A DNA stretch of 14,757 nucleotides from Bordetella parapertussis. Lineage in GTDB: Bacteria; Pseudomonadota; Gammaproteobacteria; Burkholderiales; Burkholderiaceae. The stretch lies in NCBI GenBank assembly GCA_945901665.1, contig CAMDLJ010000026.1, positions 1 through 14,757 on the forward strand. Direction: 5' to 3'. The translations under genes were made by a program, and so were the position numbers. Within the stretch, counting starts at the first letter, position 1, and the number at the start of each line of letters is the position of its first letter. The notes beneath the pieces were generated by a model. That model had not been told where the DNA came from and ran no database searches. It saw only the letters and a list, made by a program, of their open reading frames with translations. Below, one piece after another: positions 6,659-14,474 of the stretch.

Positions 6659-7885
6659 GTGAGTTTTAATCTATCCCCCGATATGGAAGCCGTCAAAGAC
6701 ATGGTGGCCCGCTTCATGAAGAATGAAGTTGTACCTGTCATGGAGGACTACGAAAAACGACAGGCCTTCCCGCGTGACCTCATTCGCAAGGCTGGTGAAG
6801 CAGGCCTTTACGGCGCGGTATTTCCCGAGTCAGTAGGTGGCAGCAACATGGGTTATCTGGCCGCAGCGGTGATCATCGAAGAAATGTCACGCCTCGAAGT
6901 GCGCTTTACGTCCTGCAATAACCAGCAAGGTGGTACATGCCCGACATGCATCTATTTGGCGGGCACACCTGAACAGGTTGAAAAATATGTGCCAGACATG
7001 CTTTTGGGAAAGACCATCGGAATGATGTCGTTATCCGAATCCAGCAGTGGATCGGATGCCGCAGGCGCGATGAAAACCTTCGCCCGCCGTGATGGCGATG
7101 TCTACCGCATCAGCGGTGAAAAAATGTGGGCGTCCATCGCCAACGAAACAGATGTTGGAATTTTGCTGGCCAAGACGGACCGAGAAGCTGGTGCAAAAGG
7201 AATATCAGCATTCATTGTGGAACCCAAGAAATACCCTGGTTTCACCGCAAAGCCAATAGACCTGGTGGGAATGTCAAAGGCTTTCAGAACCAATATCGTG
7301 CATTTGGACGACTTTGTGGTCCCGGTTGAGAACCGATTAGGTGAAGAGGGTGAAGGCTTCAAAATCATTATGCGGGCACTGCAACCGGGCCGGCTGAATA
7401 TTGCGGCAAAGTGTGTCGGCTTAGCTCAGGCGTGCTTTGAAGATGCGGTTAGTTACGCCAACGAACGCACTGTTAAACAACAGCCCATAGGCCGCTTTCA
7501 AATGATTCAAGACTTTATTGCTGAAATGGCAACAGCAATTGAGGCAAGTCGCGGTCTTGTTTATCGCCTGGCCAGTAACATGGACAACGGAGAGCCATCG
7601 AATCGAATTGCATCAATTGCCAAATACCACGCCTCACAAACAGCAAAAATGTGTGCGGACAAGACTCAACAAATTTTTGGTGGTTATGGCTTTGCCCGCG
7701 AGTACCGGATTTCCTGGATGCGTGTTTACGCCGATATGCTTTACAACGGCGAAGGCTCGGCCAATATTCAGAAAATAATCATCGCTGAGGATGCGCTGGG
7801 CTACAAAATGGCTGATCGACATCATGGCTCAGCCAACCTTCGTGATGTTCGAAAAACCGCCATCGGCATCGCCTCAAATAATTAA
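6659..7885 (+). CDS. Acyl-CoA dehydrogenase
   Basis: A 408-residue FAD acyl-CoA dehydrogenase, complete over the three domains. It forms the alpha,beta double bond of an acyl-CoA and passes electrons to ETF. Typical segments are the MSLSESSSGSDAAG substrate/FAD loop, GEKMWASIANETD, QPIGRFQMIQ, QIFGGYGFAREY and YNGEGSANIQKIIIAE, where Glu365 is the likely catalytic base (the Glu of the usual EGTSEIQ). I chose the GTG at 6659 because AGGAG (6646-6650) lies 8 bases upstream. The earlier in-frame GTG at 6650 would overlap that ribosome site and add three residues. With MaoC just upstream it forms a dehydrogenation-hydration pair. Chain length or ring specificity cannot be read from the sequence. 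Confidence 0.93.
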   Translation: MSFNLSPDMEAVKDMVARFMKNEVVPVMEDYEKRQAFPRDLIRKAGEAGLYGAVFPESVGGSNMGYLAAAVIIEEMSRLEVRFTSCNNQQGGTCPTCIYLAGTPEQVEKYVPDMLLGKTIGMMSLSESSSGSDAAGAMKTFARRDGDVYRISGEKMWASIANETDVGILLAKTDREAGAKGISAFIVEPKKYPGFTAKPIDLVGMSKAFRTNIVHLDDFVVPVENRLGEEGEGFKIIMRALQPGRLNIAAKCVGLAQACFEDAVSYANERTVKQQPIGRFQMIQDFIAEMATAIEASRGLVYRLASNMDNGEPSNRIASIAKYHASQTAKMCADKTQQIFGGYGFAREYRISWMRVYADMLYNGEGSANIQKIIIAEDALGYKMADRHHGSANLRDVRKTAIGIASNN

Positions 7886-7899
7886 GGCTTAAATCCATC

Positions 7900-8709
7900 A
7901 TGAGCTCTTCAAATTCAGACACAGTTTTTGTGTTGGGCGACATTAGTGTTGAACTGGAAGGCCACACTGCCGTTATTGAGATTCGTCGTCCACCCAATAA
8001 TTTTCTCGATGTGGACTTGCTCTCGGACATTGCCACGGCATTAGAGCGCCTGGATCAAATTCCGCAGTGCCGCGCGGTTGTGCTTGCGGCAACGGGTAAG
8101 CATTTCTGTGCTGGCGGCAACCTGAAACAACGGCTTGAGGTCGAAGCGAAGGGAGAAAAGTTTGTCAAACCCGGTCGCCATCCCTACAAAGAGGCAAGGC
8201 GTCTCATGAGCACCCGCAAGCCCATCATCGCGGCAGTGCAGGGTAGCGCTATTGGTGCAGGTCTCGGACTGGCGGTGGTTGCAGACTTCCGTGTGACTTG
8301 CAAAGAAGCCCGTTTTGCCGCTAACTTCACCTCTATCGGTTTCGCCCCCGGGTTCGGCTTGACCATCACCTTGCCTCGCTTGATCGGTCAGCAGCAAGCT
8401 CGCTGGTTGTTTCTGACCGGCAAGCGTATCACTGGTACCGAGGCCTTCGAGCTTGGTTTGGCAGACCGGCTTGTAGAGCAAGATCAGGTGCGCGCTGTTG
8501 CTTTGGAGATGGCTAAAGAGATATCCAAAGCAGCGCCACTTTCTGTGCAATCAACGCGTGACATGCTCAATTCTTATACGCTGGCCGAATTCAGAGCCGC
8601 CACAGACCGCGAGTCTTTCGAACAAAACTGGTTGCGCGAAACGAATGACTACCGGGAGGGCGTAGAAGCTGCGGCCGACCGCCGTGACCCCGACTTTACT
8701 GGCACTTAA
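7900..8709 (+). CDS. Crotonase-superfamily enzyme without the hydratase glutamates
   Basis: A 269-residue crotonase fold. The CoA and oxyanion-hole segments are present: KHFCAGGNLK (67-76) and VQGSAIGAGLGLA (113-125). By eye, the two catalytic glutamates of enoyl-CoA hydratase fall on Gly123 (GAGLGL) and Phe143 (FAANFTSIGFAPGFG). Simple hydration is therefore doubtful. Crotonases without them act as isomerases, decarboxylases, hydrolases or ring-modifying enzymes on CoA thioesters. It lies 14 bases after the acyl-CoA dehydrogenase gene, and its TAA stop overlaps the ATG of the aldehyde dehydrogenase gene (TAATG), suggesting coupled translation. Automated annotation will probably say enoyl-CoA hydratase. 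The fold is certain, the reaction open. Confidence 0.9.
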   Translation: MSSSNSDTVFVLGDISVELEGHTAVIEIRRPPNNFLDVDLLSDIATALERLDQIPQCRAVVLAATGKHFCAGGNLKQRLEVEAKGEKFVKPGRHPYKEARRLMSTRKPIIAAVQGSAIGAGLGLAVVADFRVTCKEARFAANFTSIGFAPGFGLTITLPRLIGQQQARWLFLTGKRITGTEAFELGLADRLVEQDQVRAVALEMAKEISKAAPLSVQSTRDMLNSYTLAEFRAATDRESFEQNWLRETNDYREGVEAAADRRDPDFTGT

Positions 8710-10151
8710 TGAAAGAAGCTTTTCCAATGACAGATTTGATCGATGTGCATCTCCTCATCGCGGGCAAGTGGGAGACAGGAGCAAGTCATACCGAGGTCTT
8801 GGACAAGTTCCATTTGAAACCGTATGCCCGTACCCATGTTGCTTCGCAAGAGCATGTCAAGATTGCGGTTGCTGCGGCCTACTCCGCCTATAAAAGTTCG
8901 GCACTGACCCCCTACGATCGTGGGGCCATCCTGGACCGGACAGCGGTAATTATTGAGCGAGAGACGGATAAGTTTGTGAAAGCTCTTCAGACAGAAGGTG
9001 GCTTCACATTGTCAGACTCGCAAGGCGAAATACGGCGCAGCATACAGACTTTCCGCCTTTCAGCCGAAGAAGCGCGTCGCCTGGTTGGTCAAGTGGTTCC
9101 AATGGAAGGCGCACCCCAACAATCGGGAAGACTGGGCTTCACCATTCCAGTTCCCTTAGGCGTAATCTGCGCGATCACGCCTTTCAACGCACCTGTCAAC
9201 ACTGTCGCGCACAAGATCGGACCGGCCATTGCTGCGGGTAATGCTGTGGTCGTCAAGCCGTCGAGCAGTACCCCTTACACGACCAACCTTTTAGCGGCCG
9301 CACTGATTGAAGCTGGTCTTCCAGCCGGGCTGATTTCTGTGATCCACGGTGGCTCACAAGTTGCACACTGGTTGATCTCAGAACCGGCTATTAAATTTTT
9401 TGCCTTTACCGGGAGTACTGAAGTAGGACGGGATATTCAACAACGTGCAGGGCTGCGCCGCACACAAATGGAACTGGGAAGCATAGCTTTCACCATGCTC
9501 AGCGCAGACACCAACTTAGATGTTGCCTTGCCCAAGGTTGTAGGCGCTGCATACCGGAAAGCTGGACAAGTTTGCACCTCCATCCAGACCTTGCTGGTAG
9601 AGCGTAGTCGCATGGCAGAGGTTGAAGAGCGCCTGACGAAGATGGTCAATCAGCTACCATTTGGCGACCCTTTCAACCCCAAGACACAGGTCGGCCCTGT
9701 GATCAGCCTTGCTGCTGCCAAGCGAATTGAAAGCTGGATTGACGAAGCAGTTCATCGTGGGGCGCGTGTTCTTGCCGGGGGCCCACGTCAAGGCGCAGTC
9801 ATCCCACCGACACTTCTTGCGAATGTGGACGACTGCTGCAACGTCAGTTGCAACGAAGTTTTCGGACCTGTCATGGCATTGGTTCCCTACGATTCAGTCG
9901 AGGAGGCCATCGACCGCATCAATTCGACACCCTACGGATTAGCGACTGGCTTCTTTACCAACCGCTTAGACGATGCCATGAAAGCGGTACGCCAGCTCGA
10001 TGTAGGCGGTGTGCATATTAACGAGACATCAAGTTCGCGCGTTGACCTCATGCCCTATGGCGGCACTAAAGACTCCGGATTCGGACGCGAAGGTCCAGCC
10101 CACGCCGTGCATGAAATGTGTGAGATGCGTATGGTCAGTTTCTTAGCTTGA
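8709..10151 (+). CDS. NAD(P)-dependent aldehyde dehydrogenase (plus-strand operon)
   Basis: A full-length aldehyde dehydrogenase, 480 residues from the ATG at 8709, which overlaps the preceding stop. An in-frame ATG at 8736, after GAAAGAAG, would give 471 and starts at the typical MTDLIDVHLLIAGKW, so it may be the true start. Catalytic features are Asn in ITPFNAP, Lys in VVVKPSS, Glu255 in MELGS and the nucleophile Cys289 in GQVCTS (numbered from 8709). The C-terminal PYGGTKDSGFGREGP is normal for the semialdehyde/lactaldehyde dehydrogenase branches. It is last in the operon and would oxidise an aldehyde released by C-C cleavage upstream in the pathway (inference). Neither the substrate nor the CoA dependence can be called. 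Confidence 0.92.
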   Translation: MKEAFPMTDLIDVHLLIAGKWETGASHTEVLDKFHLKPYARTHVASQEHVKIAVAAAYSAYKSSALTPYDRGAILDRTAVIIERETDKFVKALQTEGGFTLSDSQGEIRRSIQTFRLSAEEARRLVGQVVPMEGAPQQSGRLGFTIPVPLGVICAITPFNAPVNTVAHKIGPAIAAGNAVVVKPSSSTPYTTNLLAAALIEAGLPAGLISVIHGGSQVAHWLISEPAIKFFAFTGSTEVGRDIQQRAGLRRTQMELGSIAFTMLSADTNLDVALPKVVGAAYRKAGQVCTSIQTLLVERSRMAEVEERLTKMVNQLPFGDPFNPKTQVGPVISLAAAKRIESWIDEAVHRGARVLAGGPRQGAVIPPTLLANVDDCCNVSCNEVFGPVMALVPYDSVEEAIDRINSTPYGLATGFFTNRLDDAMKAVRQLDVGGVHINETSSSRVDLMPYGGTKDSGFGREGPAHAVHEMCEMRMVSFLA

Positions 10152-10152
10152 A

Positions 10153-10170
10153 TCCGGTATGGTTACCGGA
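10153..10170. terminator. Small hairpin in the convergent junction
   Basis: TCCGGTA (10153-10159), loop TGGT, TACCGGA (10164-10170): a perfect 7-bp stem with a four-base loop, two bases after the aldehyde dehydrogenase stop and ten bases from the stop of the converging gene. It could end transcription from both sides, but neither side has a T-run, so intrinsic termination is uncertain; an mRNA 3'-end stabiliser is an alternative. Confidence 0.4.
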
Positions 10171-10179
10171 ACTTGGCAA

Positions 10180-10731
10180 CTAGTGGGTGCGGTGGTGTGC
10201 CGGCCAGAGCATTTTCACAACCTCACGCTCACTTGCGTAGGCATAGCAGCTATCAATCTTTGAAGGCACTCCATCTGGCCCCATTTTTCGGCCCCGATCG
10301 ACACGTAATCCACGAATACCTTGCAATGCCGTTGTGGCCATAGGTATCAACATCTCGGCAAGATGGGTGCAGCCCGCAGAACCGCGCAGGTTTTCCTTGA
10401 CCAGGTTAGACCAGCCCTTGGCAATTTGCTTGCCAACCAGAAACGACAGCGTGTTTTCTGCCTCCTTACACACGGGCCAAGGTGTCACGTCTGATGAGGC
10501 CTCAATATTCTGAACAACCAAATCATCATTGACAGTAAAGCGTAATTTGAGATCATGCAGCGACTGCCCCGGCGGTATCGGTTCAGGGGAGCTCTCACGT
10601 AAAAAAGGAAAAGGCTTTGTGTCTACAAGGCGGGCTTCCACATCGTAAAGGCCATCCTCACGCAAAAAAGTACGCATATCGATGCTGCGATGGTGCACCT
10701 CGCGGCGCAAAGAATTAGGTGACAGCGGCAT
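10180..10731 (-). CDS. DUF2889-family protein
   Basis: A 183-residue soluble protein that I recognise as DUF2889. Family landmarks are VHHRSIDMRTFLREDGLYDVEA near the N terminus, ARLVDTKPFPF, PPGQSLHDLKLRFTV, and GCTHLAEMLIPMATTALQGI (two conserved Cys/His positions) in the C-terminal half. There is no signal peptide or membrane segment, and the biochemical role of the family is unknown. It is the last gene of the minus-strand operon, 27 bases after the aldehyde dehydrogenase gene and convergent with the other operon. Its place in a catabolic operon suggests an enzyme or accessory factor for the same substrate, but I cannot assign a reaction. The ribosome site is weak. Confidence 0.82.
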   Translation of the reverse strand: MPLSPNSLRREVHHRSIDMRTFLREDGLYDVEARLVDTKPFPFLRESSPEPIPPGQSLHDLKLRFTVNDDLVVQNIEASSDVTPWPVCKEAENTLSFLVGKQIAKGWSNLVKENLRGSAGCTHLAEMLIPMATTALQGIRGLRVDRGRKMGPDGVPSKIDSCYAYASEREVVKMLWPAHHRTH

Positions 10732-10758
10732 TGGTATCTTTAGTTATTTGTTCGACCC

Positions 10759-12192
10759 TCAAAAGTCAAGCGGCTCCGGGAAGCCGAACATCGCTTTGAC
10801 CTCCAAGTATTCTTCCAGTCCGAATCGTCCCATTTCTCGCCCATTTCCAGAGTGCCGGTAACCACCCATAGGCGCAGCGGTATTGCTGGGAACACCATTG
10901 AGGAAGACACGACCTGCCCGCAATTGTGAGCCAACCTCGTACCCTTTGCGCAAATCACCTGCAAATACATAAGCGCCTAAGCCATAGGGCGTCCCATTAG
11001 CAATTCGAATCGCCTCATCCTCCGTGGCATAGCTCAATACGACCAACACGGGACCAAAGATTTCTTCCTGTTCTATTGTCATGCCCGGACGAACATTTGA
11101 AAAAACAGTGGGGCGGATGTAGTAACCCTGTTCCAGACCGCCTGGGCGACCAAGCCCACCAACAGCCAACGATGCGCCCTCATCCAGTCCGGTCTGGATG
11201 TATCGCTGGATCCGCTCGTACTGGGCTTTGTTGATCACCGGACCCATCGTAGTTTTGGGGTCTTTCGGATCCCCAAGGCGGACATGTTCAACCTCTTCAA
11301 GCAGGAGCCGAAGCAATTCTCCATGCTGACTTTGATGCACGAGTATGCGGCTAGGAGCATGGCAAGACTGCCCGCTGTTGGTAAATGCACGCGTCACGTT
11401 CCACTTAGCAGCAGCAGCTAAATCGGCATCCTGCAACACAAGATTGGCCGACTTGCCGCCAAGCTCCTGACAGACCCGTTTGACGGTAGCCGCAGCCGAC
11501 TGTGCGATCAAAATGCCCGCTCGGGTTGAGCCGGTAAAAGAAATCATGTCGACATCAGGGTGTGTGCACAGAGCATGACCCACCGTCTGGCCATCTCCAA
11601 GCACCAGATTGACAACGCCTTGGGGTACGCCGGCTTCTTGAAATATTTCCATCATGAGGATGGCAGTAACTGACGAATATTCGCTGGGCTTGATGACTGC
11701 AGTGCAACCTGCAGCCAGAGCCATTCCTAATTTGGTAGCTATCAACTGAGCAGGCCAGTTCCATGCGGTAATCAGCCCGCACACCCCAATTGGTTCACGG
11801 CGCACCAGATTGCCATCGACGCTGGCTTCGAATTTGTAGTCAGTCAGTGTTTTGATGGCTTGCTTGAATGAATCCAGAGCAGCGCCGGTCATGATCTTAT
11901 TGCTGCAGGGAGCTCCCATTTCTTGGGTAATGGCTGCGGCCAATTCCGCCTCACGTGCAGCAAACCGGTCAACAATTCGTTGTAGAAGGCTGATGCGTTC
12001 TTCTTTGCTGGTTTTACTGAATAAAACAAAAGCGCGGCGCGCTGCCTGCACAGCAAGATCTACCTCCAGCTTGCCCGCCAGCGCCAGCGTGCCAATGGGC
12101 CGCTCTGTTGATGGATCGATGAGCTCGAATCTTTGGGGGGCATGCGGAACAACCCAAGCGCCATCGATAAAGCATTTGTCGTAAATTTTCAT
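10759..12192 (-). CDS. NAD(P)-dependent aldehyde dehydrogenase (minus-strand operon)
   Basis: A 477-residue aldehyde dehydrogenase starting MKIYDKCFIDGAW. I chose the ATG at 12192: GGAG lies 9 bases before it and it starts two bases after the isomerase stop. The ATG at 12207 (five residues longer, overlapping the isomerase gene) lacks a good ribosome site. Catalytic residues are Asn in ITAWNWPAQL, Lys in AVIKPSE, Glu243 in QELGGKSA and Cys277 in GQSCHAPSR. The EEIFGPVL segment and C-terminal GGYRHSGNGREMGRFGLEEYLE belong to the betaine/aliphatic-type branch, different from the plus-strand enzyme. It presumably oxidises an aldehyde made from the same growth substrate. Confidence 0.92.
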   Translation of the reverse strand: MKIYDKCFIDGAWVVPHAPQRFELIDPSTERPIGTLALAGKLEVDLAVQAARRAFVLFSKTSKEERISLLQRIVDRFAAREAELAAAITQEMGAPCSNKIMTGAALDSFKQAIKTLTDYKFEASVDGNLVRREPIGVCGLITAWNWPAQLIATKLGMALAAGCTAVIKPSEYSSVTAILMMEIFQEAGVPQGVVNLVLGDGQTVGHALCTHPDVDMISFTGSTRAGILIAQSAAATVKRVCQELGGKSANLVLQDADLAAAAKWNVTRAFTNSGQSCHAPSRILVHQSQHGELLRLLLEEVEHVRLGDPKDPKTTMGPVINKAQYERIQRYIQTGLDEGASLAVGGLGRPGGLEQGYYIRPTVFSNVRPGMTIEQEEIFGPVLVVLSYATEDEAIRIANGTPYGLGAYVFAGDLRKGYEVGSQLRAGRVFLNGVPSNTAAPMGGYRHSGNGREMGRFGLEEYLEVKAMFGFPEPLDF

Positions 12193-12194
12193 TT

Positions 12195-13046
12195 CTAAAT
12201 TCTCCATCCCAAATCGACAAGTGCTTTTATGCTGGCTGCGATTGCTTCGTCAGGTTTACGGTCAATGATTTCTAGCACCGGGTTTCCTTGAAATCCGATC
12301 TCTTTAAGTACGGCAGGCAACGGTGAAAAATCTACCGTTCCCAGTCCAACCGCATCATGGCGGTAAACAGACTGATTGGTATCTGAAAGGTGAACTACTT
12401 TTAGCCTTGAGGCGCAAGCACGCAAACCATCGCACGGGTCTTCACGCATAAAGTGGCCGTTGGCAACGTCGTAGACAACACCGATTCGGGGGTCTGCATA
12501 GTTCTCAATGGCAGTCAGCATTTCATCAATTCGCGGCAAGAAGCTGAAGGGCATATTCTCAATAAAAATCGCAGTGCCGCATTCATGCGCCAATGGCACC
12601 AAGGTGTCTAAAGCCTGGTACATGTGGTCCACCATCGTTTGACGTTCCATGGGAAACAAGGGGTTGGCTTTACCGGTGCCGATGACAACACCATTGGCGC
12701 CAAGGTCGCCAGCCAGGCGCACTATTTCCCGCAAGATTGACATCGTCATTGCTCGCATTTCATCGCTAGCTGCTGCAATGTTGATATCTAAATTGGGCAT
12801 ATTGAGAGTGCCTATATTCAGGCCTTCACCATCCATATACGCTTTCAGTTCACGCCTCTGATCAACACTTATGTGCGCAGGCCAAAGATGGCCAGGGTAC
12901 ATCATCAATTCAAATTCACGAAAGCCTTGTGCAGCCAGCCGCTTCACACAATCCGTTACATGAAAATCTAAGATGTAGGAATATGTATTGGCGGCAAACA
13001 GACTGCCAGTGGAATAGGGCTCCACAATGCCTCTAGACCCGGCCAT
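12195..13046 (-). CDS. Xylose isomerase-like TIM-barrel protein (sugar-phosphate isomerase/epimerase family)
   Basis: A 283-residue AP-endonuclease-2/xylose-isomerase-like barrel, the fold shared by IolE, IolI, hydroxypyruvate isomerase and keto-hexose epimerases. The expected metal ligands are Glu163 (IFIENMPF), Asp193 and His198 (VVYDVANGHF), His219 (VVHLSDTN) and Glu259 (VLEIIDRK). That favours an intact metal-dependent isomerase, epimerase or dehydratase acting on a hydroxy-ketone. Its ATG overlaps the CoA-transferase TGA by one base (TGATG), so translation is probably coupled. In a degradation operon it may isomerise or dehydrate a polar ring or keto-acid intermediate, and the IolD-like ThDP enzyme on the other operon supports an inositol-like logic. 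This is inference; the remaining inositol genes are absent. Confidence 0.87.
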   Translation of the reverse strand: MAGSRGIVEPYSTGSLFAANTYSYILDFHVTDCVKRLAAQGFREFELMMYPGHLWPAHISVDQRRELKAYMDGEGLNIGTLNMPNLDINIAAASDEMRAMTMSILREIVRLAGDLGANGVVIGTGKANPLFPMERQTMVDHMYQALDTLVPLAHECGTAIFIENMPFSFLPRIDEMLTAIENYADPRIGVVYDVANGHFMREDPCDGLRACASRLKVVHLSDTNQSVYRHDAVGLGTVDFSPLPAVLKEIGFQGNPVLEIIDRKPDEAIAASIKALVDLGWRI

Positions 13047-14326
13047 CAGATGGATGACCCACCTGCTGCATTAGAACGAAAAGTATTCTTTGCCTGAGGT
13101 TTTTGCTCACCGAATGCCCCACTTGATTTAAGCCGCGCAACTTCTGCCACTGTGAAGCCAAGATACTTGGTGAGTACAGATTCATTATGCTCGCCAAGCC
13201 GAGGAATCCGGGGACGTTGTAGTGGTTTCTCAAACCACGCCGTATTGGCAGGCAAGGTAAATACACCGCCGATACCATCTTCAACATCCCACAGTGCGCC
13301 GCGCTGTAAAAGATATTTATCTCGCACAACTTCTTCCATCGAAAGAATAGGTGCTACGGGTACATCTACATCGATCAGTTTTTGAGTAATCTGCGCGCGG
13401 GTGTGTGCGCGGGTGAATTCCTCTGTTATCGCATGAACCTCTTTTTGGTGCTTGGCGCGCTCGCTATACGTTGAGTACCGCGGGTCAGAACCTAGTTCGG
13501 GCCTTCCCATAGCAACACAAAATCGTTGCCAAAAATCATCGCGGTTCACGCCAATGCTTACAGCACCATCAGAGGCTGGAAATGCGCCATAGGGTATTCC
13601 ATGGAAACTGTTGGAGCCTTCGAAATCAGAGACCAATTGCTCCTGAACCTGTGCGCGCCCCATTGCAACTGAAATCATGGGCAGCATGCATTCCACCAAC
13701 CCCAAATCAATCAACTTGCCTTCGCCGCAGCGATCCTGCTGACGGAGCCCCAACAGAATTGCAGCATGCGCGGACACCGAAGCAGTGATATCACCCAAAG
13801 CAAATCCACACCAAACAGGGTTGCCGGAATGGTCTTTGGTAAGACCTGTTGCACCGGACAGGGCCTCTGCAACAATTGCCAGCCCTGCCCTGCCGGCTGA
13901 CTCGCCTGAATTTTCCATTCCAAACCCGGAAATACACGCAACGATTAGACGGGGAAATCGCTCATGCAGATCACGTGGATGTAGCCCAAGACGTTCCAGC
14001 GCAGACACGCGCATGTTAGTCACAAAAACATCAGCGCCCTCAATGAGCCGCAGCATGATTTCAGCCCCCTCGGGATGCTTAAGGTCCAGCACAACACTTT
14101 GTTTGTTTCGATTCAGTGAAGCGTAATACGCGGTCACGTCACCCAATTCGGTGCTACGCATCGGTTGGCGATGCCGTGTGAGCTCACCGTCGGGAGGCTC
14201 AATCTTGATGACGGAGGCTCCTTCATCAGCAAGCATTTGGCAACAGTAAGGTCCCGCGATCAAATGCGCGAGCTCAACAACTTTGACACCAGCCAGCGGC
14301 GCTTGGCGGGGGAGCTTGCTTTGCAT
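13046..14326 (-). CDS. Class III CoA-transferase (CaiB/BaiF family)
   Basis: A 426-residue member of the family III CoA-transferases, which move CoA from a donor such as succinyl-CoA to a carboxylic acid through an aspartyl-CoA intermediate. The N terminus LAGVKVVELAHLIAGPYCCQ is typical, followed by the ADEGASVIKIEPP CoA-binding segment and SLNRNKQSVVLDLK. The catalytic aspartate is Asp179 in GFALGDITAS, aligned with the essential Asp of formyl-CoA transferase. The C-terminal tail after about residue 405 is polar and low in complexity. It leads the minus-strand operon and is the only CoA-activating enzyme in the window, so it probably makes the first CoA thioester of the pathway. Its promoter module lies at 14358-14424; the ribosome site is weak. 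Confidence 0.92.
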   Translation of the reverse strand: MQSKLPRQAPLAGVKVVELAHLIAGPYCCQMLADEGASVIKIEPPDGELTRHRQPMRSTELGDVTAYYASLNRNKQSVVLDLKHPEGAEIMLRLIEGADVFVTNMRVSALERLGLHPRDLHERFPRLIVACISGFGMENSGESAGRAGLAIVAEALSGATGLTKDHSGNPVWCGFALGDITASVSAHAAILLGLRQQDRCGEGKLIDLGLVECMLPMISVAMGRAQVQEQLVSDFEGSNSFHGIPYGAFPASDGAVSIGVNRDDFWQRFCVAMGRPELGSDPRYSTYSERAKHQKEVHAITEEFTRAHTRAQITQKLIDVDVPVAPILSMEEVVRDKYLLQRGALWDVEDGIGGVFTLPANTAWFEKPLQRPRIPRLGEHNESVLTKYLGFTVAEVARLKSSGAFGEQKPQAKNTFRSNAAGGSSI

Positions 14327-14357
14327 AAGTTCAATAGGCGGAGTGGAAATTTCTTAT

Positions 14358-14424
14358 ATTTTCAGTTAGTGCAACGTTTGCGTCGAGTCGCTTTTTTTGT
14401 TGCGTACGGTAAGTTGTGCTGACC
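14358..14424 (-). promoter_or_regulatory. Module B: LysR-type box plus promoter for the CoA-transferase operon
   Basis: Read on the minus strand: the dyad GGTCA-N7-TTACC (14424-14408, 9 of 10 half-site positions), 19 bp including seven consecutive A, ACTCGAC (14388-14382), -35 TCGACG (14386-14381), a 17-bp spacer, and -10 GAAAAT (14363-14358, 4 of 6). CAACTTACC and GC-N-ACTCGAC are shared base for base with module A. The predicted start near 14351 gives a leader of about 25 bases. A TATAAG lies just downstream and might serve as an alternative -10. Confidence 0.7.
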
Positions 14425-14474
14425 TGTTGCCATCGGCGGACTTCGGCTTCTGGGCTCATGTTCCTTTTCGATGT

